Assembly: GCF_002237365.1 (NCBI RefSeq)
Contig: NZ_NMUO01000003.1
Coordinates: 33,615-97,614, forward strand
Reading direction: 5' to 3'
Length of the DNA stretch: 64,000 nucleotides
From: Zobellella denitrificans
GTDB lineage: Bacteria; Pseudomonadota; Gammaproteobacteria; Enterobacterales; Aeromonadaceae
Every line of letters begins with the position of its first letter. Position 1 is the stretch's first letter. Of the stretch, positions 57,995 through 64,000 are shown piece after piece. Both the position numbers and the translations under genes were made by a program. Under the pieces are notes generated by a model. That model saw nothing but the letters and a program-made list of their open reading frames with translations. It ran no database searches and was not told the origin of the DNA.

Positions 57995-58381
57995 TTATTC
58001 CACCATGTCCAGTATGGTGTCGATAATGTCGGTGATGGTAATAAGCCCCACCAGGCTGTTGTTGTCGAGCACCAGTATGCGGTTGAAACCGTAGCTGGTC
58101 ATCAGCCGGGCCACGTGCTTGATGGCCAGGTCCTGGCCCACGGCGATGGCCGGCTTGGCGCAGACATCGTAGACATTGATAAGATCGATGTCGCCGCTTT
58201 CCGCCACTATGGTCTTGATGATGGTGGAGTAGGTGATAAGGCCGTAGGCGTCGTGCTCGTTGGCCTTGTCCACCACCAGGCATTTCACCTTGTGCCGTTT
58301 CATCAGGCTCAGGGCTTCCCGCACCTTGGCGAAGGGGGAGACGGTGATGACCTCGGTCACCATGATATCTTTTACCAGCAT
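57995..58381 (-). CDS. Two-CBS-domain regulatory protein
   Basis: This 128-residue protein consists of two CBS domains (about 1-60 and 70-128), which typically bind adenosine nucleotides. It starts MLVKDIMVTEVITVSP and ends DIIDTILDMVE. AAGGAG precedes the ATG. It is the third gene of a run with a DUF1538 membrane protein and a PII-like protein, so it may gate or sense for that transporter. Confidence 0.88.
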   Translation of the reverse strand: MLVKDIMVTEVITVSPFAKVREALSLMKRHKVKCLVVDKANEHDAYGLITYSTIIKTIVAESGDIDLINVYDVCAKPAIAVGQDLAIKHVARLMTSYGFNRILVLDNNSLVGLITITDIIDTILDMVE

Positions 58382-58409
58382 GTGGGTGCTCCTTAACTAC
58401 CTGGCCCAT

Positions 58410-58506
58410 CAACCGGGTATCACACACAGACACGCCGTAACCCCATCCATGGGGGCTCCGCCGCGCCATCCCTGGCGCGGAGGGTCTGCTTAGCGATACC
58501 CGGTTG
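58410..58506. repeat. 97-base element with 12-bp perfect inverted ends
   Basis: CAACCGGGTATC and its exact complement enclose hairpins (CCCCATCCATGGGG-like; CTCCGCCGCGCC / GGCGCGGAG). It lies between the PII-like and CBS genes and looks like a small MITE or a foldback element. Confidence 0.75.
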
Positions 58507-58527
58507 CTGTTCCGGGTTATCTTCTGT

Positions 58528-58893
58528 TTAAAAGTCATCCTTGATAAAGCGTTCGAACTGTTCGAGCTGGGCCGCCTCTATGCCGCCCAGGTGCTCCAGG
58601 GGCAGGGTCAGCACCACGCCTTTGGAGGCGCCTTCTTCCTTGTCCTTCGGGATGATGGCAAGCTCCGCCTGAATGGCCTTCAGCACATGCAGCGACAGGT
58701 TTTTCTCCAGCACCATCAGCAGTATGCTCTGGGAGCCCTCGTAGGTGAGCCCGAAAAAGGTCTTCTTGCTGCTGGTGCCGATGCCCCGGCCATTCATGAT
58801 GGTCACGCCGCCGGCTCCGGCCTCCTTGGCCGCATCGATGCAGCCCTGCTCCAGCTCTTCGGGCACTATGGCCACCAGTAACGAAAATTTCAT
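58528..58893 (-). CDS. PII-like (GlnB-type) protein
   Basis: This 121-residue protein has the PII ferredoxin-like fold pattern, beginning KFSLLVAIVPEELEQGCIDAA and with a T-loop region (GTSSKKTFFGLTYEGSQ). Classical GlnB has a uridylylated Tyr51, which cannot be identified here. It overlaps the DUF1538 gene by 4 bases, so it very likely regulates that membrane protein, as PII proteins do for transporters such as AmtB. Confidence 0.85.
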   Translation of the reverse strand: MKFSLLVAIVPEELEQGCIDAAKEAGAGGVTIMNGRGIGTSSKKTFFGLTYEGSQSILLMVLEKNLSLHVLKAIQAELAIIPKDKEEGASKGVVLTLPLEHLGGIEAAQLEQFERFIKDDF

Positions 58894-60374
58894 GAAGATG
58901 CTCTCCGGTATTTAAATAGCAGATCCGCTGCGATGGCGTAGATCATCACCGTCACTATGGGGTAGATGGAGGCGAAGGCGATCAGGCCAAAGCCGTCGAT
59001 CAGCACGTTGCGCCCCTCGATATGGCTGGCCAGGCCTATCCCTAAGGCGGTGATCAGCGGCACCGTCACCTCCGAGGTGGTGACCCCGCCCAGATCGAAG
59101 GCCAGCGCCAGTATGTTGCGCGGGCAGATCCAGATCAGCAGCAGCACCAGCAGGTAGCTGCCGATGATGAAGTGGTGGATGGAGCCGCCGCTGATGATGC
59201 GGTGCACGCCCAGGGTAATGCCCAGGGCCACTCCCAGGGCCACCACCAGGCGGATGGCCCGGGCGCTCAGTTCGCCGGGGGCGGCCTGTTCCGCCTGGTG
59301 GCCCACGGCGATCAGCGCCGGCTCCGCCATGGTGGTGGCGAAGCCGATGGCGAAGGCGAACAGGTAGATATAGAGCACCCGATCCTGGCCGATCAGCTGT
59401 TCGGCCATGCGGGTGCCGATGGGAAAGAGGCCGAGTTTGAGGCCGACCACGAAGGCATAGAGCCCCACCAGCACCATCAGAAAGCCGAAAAACACCCGGG
59501 TCGGGTTGGACAGGGAACGCTTGAGCACCAGGTACTGGAAGAACAGCACCACCACCAGTATGGGGGTCACGTCCCGCAGCATCAGAACGAGGTCGAAAAC
59601 GACCCTTAGCCAGGGGGAATGGATAACGGTGTCCTGGATGTCGTTCGCCGGCACTGGCAGGGGGGCCGCGCCCAGGCTGTAGGTGACGATGCCGTAGAGC
59701 TGCACGCTGACCATGGGCACCATCACCGCCAGGGCCACCAGGCCGAAGCCGTCCATCAGCGGGTTGCGGCCCTTGATGGAGGCGGCCAGGCCGATACCCA
59801 TGGCGGCGATCAGCGGCACCGTCACGATATTGGTGGTGACCCCGCCCGAGTCGTAGGCCAGGCCGACGATTTCGGGCGGCGCGAAGAAGGTCACCAGCAC
59901 CACCAGGCTGTAGCCGCCTATCATGTACCAGTGCAGGCCCTGGCCGAGGATGATGCGCAGCACCCCGGCGGCCATTACCAGGCCCACCGACAGGGCCACG
60001 ATCAGGCGCAGGGTCAGGGCCTGGATGCGGCCCTGGCTGACCAGCTCGGCCTGGGAGGCCACCGCGATCAGCGCCGGCTCGGCAATCACCGCCGAAAAGC
60101 CCATGGCGAAGCCGAAACAGAGCAGTATGGGCACCGAGCCCTTGCGGGCGAACTGGTTGGCCAGGCTCTTGCCGAGGGGAAAGATGCTGAGCTCCAGCCC
60201 CTGCAGGAAGAGGGCGATGCCGGCCGCCACGATAAGCAACCCCAGCGCCATGCCGGCGGCGTCCTCCGGCCACTGGCCGAGCAGCAGCTGGAACAGCAGC
60301 ACCACCCCTATGATGGGCAGCAGGTTGTTCAGGGCATGTAAAAAGGCGCCGGCAAAGAGCCTGAGGGTATGCAA
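58890..60374 (-). CDS. DUF1538 membrane protein, two-repeat transporter-like
   Basis: This 494-residue protein has about 12-14 helices in two homologous halves (about 1-235 and 250-494). Each half contains AEPALIAV and then SGGVTT(N/S)xVTVPLI-type and GIGLAxxIxGRNxLxDGFGL segments, clearly an internal duplication. No function is established for the family; a transport role is inferred from topology and from the PII-like and CBS partners. It starts the operon. Confidence 0.85.
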   Translation of the reverse strand: MHTLRLFAGAFLHALNNLLPIIGVVLLFQLLLGQWPEDAAGMALGLLIVAAGIALFLQGLELSIFPLGKSLANQFARKGSVPILLCFGFAMGFSAVIAEPALIAVASQAELVSQGRIQALTLRLIVALSVGLVMAAGVLRIILGQGLHWYMIGGYSLVVLVTFFAPPEIVGLAYDSGGVTTNIVTVPLIAAMGIGLAASIKGRNPLMDGFGLVALAVMVPMVSVQLYGIVTYSLGAAPLPVPANDIQDTVIHSPWLRVVFDLVLMLRDVTPILVVVLFFQYLVLKRSLSNPTRVFFGFLMVLVGLYAFVVGLKLGLFPIGTRMAEQLIGQDRVLYIYLFAFAIGFATTMAEPALIAVGHQAEQAAPGELSARAIRLVVALGVALGITLGVHRIISGGSIHHFIIGSYLLVLLLIWICPRNILALAFDLGGVTTSEVTVPLITALGIGLASHIEGRNVLIDGFGLIAFASIYPIVTVMIYAIAADLLFKYRRASS

Positions 60375-60446
60375 GCCATGCTCCTTAGGTTACTCGGTTG
60401 AACCCCAGTCTACCCCCGAACAGGGGGGCGGGTCCAAGCCCGGGCT

Positions 60447-61088
60447 TCAGGAATCGGGATATTGCTTGTCTTTATACTCGCACAGATCCTCGATGATGCA
60501 GGCGCCGCAGCGGGGCTTGCGCGCCAGGCACACATAGCGGCCGTGCAAAATAAACCAGTGGTGCACGTCCAGCTTGAATTCCGCCGGCACCCACTTCAGC
60601 AGCTTCTGCTCCACCTCGTCCACGTTTTTGCCCGGGGCGAAGCGGGTGCGGTTGGCCAGGCGGAAGATATGGGTGTCCACCGCTATGGTCGGCCAGCCGA
60701 AGGCGGTGTTGAGCACCACGTTGGCGGTCTTGCGGCCCACCCCGGGCAGGGCCTCGAGGGCTTCCCGGTCTTCCGGCACCTCGCCGCCGTGTTTTTCCAG
60801 CAGTATGGCACAGGTCTTGATGACATTTTCGGCCTTGGAGTTGAACAGCCCTATGGTCTTGATGTGCTCCTTTACCCCGTCCACCCCCAGGGCCTGCATG
60901 GCGGCGGGGGTGGGGGCGGCGGCAAACAGGCCCTTGGTGGCCTTGTTGACACTCACGTCCGTGGCCTGGGCCGAGAGCAGCACGGCAATCAGCAGCTCGA
61001 AGGGATTGGCGTAGTTCAGCTCCGTGGTGGGGTGGGGGTTGTCCGCCCGCAGCCGCTCCAGGATCTGGCGGCGTTTTTCCATGTTCAT
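60447..61088 (-). CDS. nth: Endonuclease III
   Basis: Nth (213 residues) is a DNA glycosylase/AP lyase that removes oxidised pyrimidines. The helix-hairpin-helix [12 protein letters not shown] contains the catalytic lysine, VDTHIFR the catalytic aspartate, and [17 protein letters not shown] forms the 4Fe-4S loop. Start ATG 61088 overlaps the rsxE stop as ATGA, so it ends the rsx operon as in E. coli. Confidence 0.98.
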   Translation of the reverse strand: MNMEKRRQILERLRADNPHPTTELNYANPFELLIAVLLSAQATDVSVNKATKGLFAAAPTPAAMQALGVDGVKEHIKTIGLFNSKAENVIKTCAILLEKHGGEVPEDREALEALPGVGRKTANVVLNTAFGWPTIAVDTHIFRLANRTRFAPGKNVDEVEQKLLKWVPAEFKLDVHHWFILHGRYVCLARKPRCGACIIEDLCEYKDKQYPDS

Positions 61089-61780
61089 AACGAGGTGACC
61101 CTTGCTCTGGTGATCTCGGCCTTGGGCGCCGGGGCGCGGCGGGCCGCCAGGCGCCCGTCCAGCCAGTTTTTGGCGGCGATCAGCATCCCCAGGCCGATAA
61201 AGGCGCCGGGGGGCAGTATCGCCAGCAGGAAACCGTTGTCCAGGTGCAGCACATCGACGCGCAGCCCCGCCGCCCAGTCGCCCAGCAGCAGCTCGGCGCC
61301 GTCGAACAGGGTGCCCTGGCCCAGCAGCTCGCGCAGCCCGCCCAGCACCAGCAGCACGGCGGTAAAGCCCAGGCCCATCATCAGGCCGTCGAGGGCGGCC
61401 AGGGGCGGGCTGTTCTTGGAGGCGAAGGCCTCGGCCCGGCCGATGATCACGCAGTTGGTGACGATAAGGGGGATAAAGATGCCGAGCGACTGGTACAGCC
61501 CGTAGGTATAGGCGTTCATCAGCAGCTGCACGCAGGTGACGAAACTGGCGATGATCATCACGTAGATGGGAATACGCACCTCGTTCGGCACCCAGCGGCG
61601 CACCAGGGAGACGGTGAGGTTGGAGCCTATCAGCACCAGCATGGTGGCCAGCCCCAGGCCCATGGCGTTGGTCAGGGTGCTGGTCACCGCCAGCACCGGG
61701 CACAGGCCGAGGATCTGCACCAGGGCCGGGTTGTTCTTCCACAGCCCCTGGCGGATGATGTCTTTCTGTTGTTCGGTCAT
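61085..61780 (-). CDS. rsxE: RsxE/RnfE electron-transport membrane subunit
   Basis: This 231-residue subunit of the Rnf/Rsx complex has about six helices and the family segment [17 protein letters not shown] and GLATMLVL. Rsx moves electrons to reduce SoxR and couples to ion flow in Rnf. It overlaps rsxG and nth by 4 bases each. Confidence 0.96.
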   Translation of the reverse strand: MTEQQKDIIRQGLWKNNPALVQILGLCPVLAVTSTLTNAMGLGLATMLVLIGSNLTVSLVRRWVPNEVRIPIYVMIIASFVTCVQLLMNAYTYGLYQSLGIFIPLIVTNCVIIGRAEAFASKNSPPLAALDGLMMGLGFTAVLLVLGGLRELLGQGTLFDGAELLLGDWAAGLRVDVLHLDNGFLLAILPPGAFIGLGMLIAAKNWLDGRLAARRAPAPKAEITRARVTSL

Positions 61781-62409
61781 AGGGTCTCTCCGCAGCGGGG
61801 AGCCTGGCTCAGCAGCCCGGGCTCCTGTTCCAGCATCAGCAGCACCTGGCGCACCGCCTTGACCACCGCCCTGGGGGTGATGGTGGCGCCGGTGAAGGCG
61901 TCGAACTGGCCGCCGTCCCGGCGCACCGCCCAGCGGGGGTCTTCCTCGCCGATCAGTTCCATGCCGTCGAAGGCCAGCACCCAGGGGGATTTTTTCAGTT
62001 CTATCTTGTCGCCCAGGCCCGGGGTTTCGTTGTGGGCTAGCACCCGCACGCCCGAGAGACGGCCGTCGGCGTTCACCCCCACCACCAGCTTGATGGCGCC
62101 GCTGTAACCGTCGGGGGCGATGGCTTCGATGGCATGGCCCCGCACTTCGCCGTTTTTCACCGCGGTAAAGGCGGGCAGGGGATCCCGGCTGCCGAGGTAG
62201 TGTTCGCTGGCCACCAGGGCGCAGTGGTTGAACAGGGGCTCATCGTGGCTGTCGGGGGGCAGCAACTCGTTCAGTACCAAGAGCAACTGGGCCTGCTCCT
62301 GCGCCACTATGGTATGACGGGTCAGGCTGTGGGTAACGGCCACCAGGGCGGTACAGCCCAGGGCGAACACAGCGAGGATCAGGCCGTTCTTGCGCATCAT
62401 CTCCAGCAT
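61777..62409 (-). CDS. rsxG: RsxG/RnfG FMN-binding subunit
   Basis: This 210-residue protein has one N-terminal helix ([20 protein letters not shown]) and a periplasmic FMN domain. The covalent flavin site is the threonine of [11 protein letters not shown] near residue 170. The start overlaps the rsxD stop as TGATG. A GTG/ATG a few codons later is possible, but the first ATG gives the usual N-terminus. Confidence 0.94.
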   Translation of the reverse strand: MLEMMRKNGLILAVFALGCTALVAVTHSLTRHTIVAQEQAQLLLVLNELLPPDSHDEPLFNHCALVASEHYLGSRDPLPAFTAVKNGEVRGHAIEAIAPDGYSGAIKLVVGVNADGRLSGVRVLAHNETPGLGDKIELKKSPWVLAFDGMELIGEEDPRWAVRRDGGQFDAFTGATITPRAVVKAVRQVLLMLEQEPGLLSQAPRCGETL

Positions 62410-63458
62410 CAGCGGGCCTCCCCGTAGGTCTTGGGCTTGGTCAGGCTGTCTATCATGGGCACCGTCATGTTGGCCAGCAGCACCGCGAAGGCCACCGCGT
62501 CCGGATAGCCGCCGAAGGTGCGGACAAGGTAGATCAGCAGGCCGATCAGGGCGCCGTAGACGAGGCGGCCGCGGAAGGTGGTGGCCGCCGACACCGGGTC
62601 GGTGGCGATAAAGAAGGCCCCCAGCATGGTGGCGCCGGAAAAGAGGTGCATCATGGGGCCTATGGTGCCATCGGGGGAGACCATAAAGCCTACCAGGCTG
62701 AGCAGGAAGAGGGTGCCGAGCATGGCCACCGGGATGGGCCAACTGATGAGCCGCAGCCGCAACAGGGCGAGGCCGCCGGCCAGGTAGGCCAGGTTGACCC
62801 ACTGCCAGCCGATGCCGGCCAGGCCGCCGAACACCGGGCCGGCCAGGATTTCACTGCCGGTGTGGCCCTGGGTGAAGCCGGTTTTCAGGGTATCGAGCGG
62901 GGTGGCCATGGTGGTGCCGTCGGCCAGCTCGCGCAATTGGTGGGGGGCGAAGCCATCCAGGGTGAAACCGGTGAAGATGGCCGACAGGCTGTCCAGCAGC
63001 CCCGGCGGGTAGGTCTGCAGCGCAAGCGGCGGCAGCCAGCTGGTCATGGGCAGCGGAAAGGACACCAGCAGCAGCACATAGGCCACCATGGCCGGGTTGA
63101 ACAGGTTCTGGCCCAGGCCACCGTAGAGCTGCTTGGCGACGATGATGGCGAAGGCGGTGCCGATCACCACCAGCCACCAGGGGGCGAGTGGCGGCACGGC
63201 GATGCCGATCAGCAGCGCCGTCAGCAGGGCCGAGTTGTCCCTGAGGGGAGCGAAGCGCCGCTTGCGCAGGGCCAGCACCAGGGCTTCGGCGGCGTAGGCG
63301 GTGGTCACGGCCAGGGCTATCTGGACCAGGCTGCCCCAGCCGAAGAACCACCACTGCACCAGTATGCCCGGGATCAGGCAGTAGCAGACCCGCCGCATCA
63401 GGGTGGCGGTGTTCAGGGGGGCGTGATCATGGGGTGAGCTGCTGAGTGTAAACGCCAT
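62409..63458 (-). CDS. rsxD: RsxD/RnfD membrane subunit
   Basis: This 349-residue subunit has about 9-10 helices. The covalent FMN site is in MHLFSGATMLGAFF near residue 280 and is intact. Early parts (FTLSSSPHDHAPLNT) match RsxD. The start overlaps the rsxC stop as TAATG. Confidence 0.95.
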   Translation of the reverse strand: MAFTLSSSPHDHAPLNTATLMRRVCYCLIPGILVQWWFFGWGSLVQIALAVTTAYAAEALVLALRKRRFAPLRDNSALLTALLIGIAVPPLAPWWLVVIGTAFAIIVAKQLYGGLGQNLFNPAMVAYVLLLVSFPLPMTSWLPPLALQTYPPGLLDSLSAIFTGFTLDGFAPHQLRELADGTTMATPLDTLKTGFTQGHTGSEILAGPVFGGLAGIGWQWVNLAYLAGGLALLRLRLISWPIPVAMLGTLFLLSLVGFMVSPDGTIGPMMHLFSGATMLGAFFIATDPVSAATTFRGRLVYGALIGLLIYLVRTFGGYPDAVAFAVLLANMTVPMIDSLTKPKTYGEAR

Positions 63459-63840
63459 TAGGACTCGTCTTCTCGATCGGGTTGAGAGGGGGTGGCCTGC
63501 TGCTGGGCCCGGCGGGCCTTGGCCCGCTCCACGGCGGCCTTGATGGCCGCTTTTTTGGCGGCGTCGGCATCCTGGGTTTCAGCCGGCTGTTCGGCCGCAG
63601 GGGGGGCAACGTCTGCTCCGGCCGGGGCGGCTCCGGCTTGCTGTTCGGCCTTGCGTGCCTTGGCGCGGGCGATGGCGGCGGCCACGGCGGCCTGCTTGTC
63701 GTCGCCGGATTTTTCCGCCGCCGGGGCGTTTTGTGCCGCCTGTTGGGCCTTCAGTTCCCGGTTGCGGCGGGCTTCTTCCTTGCGGGGGGCGGGGGGGGCG
63801 GCCCTGGCGTCGCGGCCCTTCTTCCTCTGGCGGGGCATGG
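63458..63840 (-). CDS. rsxC: RsxC/RnfC C-terminal tail (partial)
   Basis: Only the Ala/Lys/Arg-rich C-terminal tail of RsxC is visible (AAVAAAIARAKARKAEQQ and AAIKAAVERAKARRAQQQ repeats), the low-complexity end that varies among species. The 4Fe-4S part is beyond the window. Long G-runs near 63783-63799 may hide frameshifts, and beyond 63840 the frame turns into unlike sequence. Confidence 0.75.
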
Positions 63841-64000
63841 CCCGCGGCCAGGGTGGGGCCCCCGGGTACTCCTCAACTCTCTGTCTTTTAAAAACTTTCC
63901 GGCCCACGAGGCAATCGCCCACCTCCTTTGCCGTCTTCTTCTTGCAAAAAAAAAAAATATTCAGTTCAACATCGCAACTCTCTTACGTACTCCAATTAAG
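63841..64000. other. Anomalous contig-end sequence
   Basis: This 160-base tail leaves the RsxC reading frame, has scattered C/T-rich runs, 12 As in a row and then AT-rich sequence with no coding signal. RsxC should continue here, so it is most likely low-quality or artefactual sequence. Confidence 0.6.

Overview
The window looks like chromosome of a gammaproteobacterium close to the Aeromonadales (Oceanimonas, Oceanisphaera or Zobellella-like). This is inferred from GC-rich coding sequence, E. coli-like gene neighbourhoods (cmk-rpsA-ihfB-lapA-lapB-pyrF, fadI-fadJ, rsxCDGE-nth) and proteins of near-E. coli length. No database search was possible.

Region 1 (1-10968) is one dense plus-strand cluster: the end of hypE, then hypA and hypB (NiFe-hydrogenase maturation), a four-subunit group 3b NAD(P)-linked hydrogenase (hyhB-G-S-L), and a second run of an acetyl-CoA-synthetase-like ligase, 2-oxoacid dehydrogenase E1 alpha, E1 beta and E2, and a dedicated acyl carrier protein. 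Region 2 (10994-17255) is housekeeping: ribA, cmk, rpsA, ihfB, lapAB, pyrF. Region 3 (17300-20680) is a remodelled hns/tdk locus. hns is intact. The divergent tdk survives only as a 3' end split by a 291-bp inverted-repeat insertion, and IS200/IS605-type remnants plus an NhaC-like antiporter lie between them.

Region 4 (20678-36995) carries an EAL/HDOD regulator, fadL, putP, an ECF sigma/anti-sigma pair, fadIJ, htpG with a clear heat-shock promoter, an exported amidohydrolase, a phosphatase, adk and hemH. Region 5 (37014-42640) is rich in repeats. A REP-associated tyrosine transposase (RAYT) sits between arrays of GTAG-headed palindromes, and relatives of these occur in many intergenic gaps of the window. 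An SOS-controlled sulA-like gene with two LexA boxes, tpm, a YjiH-like membrane protein and a DUF924 gene are also here. Region 6 (42639-52370) has a DUF2057 protein, a TauE exporter, a DinG-family helicase, a major porin, a DksA-like protein, dusC and a Zur-box-preceded zinc operon resembling zrgABC. Region 7 (52809-63840) has a LysR/MFS pair, yecM, a coiled-coil membrane protein, cysB, gloA, an uncharacterised DUF1538 membrane protein with PII-like and CBS partners, nth, and rsxE-G-D-C. The last about 160 bases do not look like the rest and are probably poor contig-end sequence.

The most distinctive signals are: the hydrogenase next to an acyl-activation/dehydrogenase/ACP cluster; the RAYT with its dispersed palindromes; 7-base tandem repeats of unrelated sequence at several gene ends; the reconstructable tdk insertion; and the DUF1538-PII-CBS trio.
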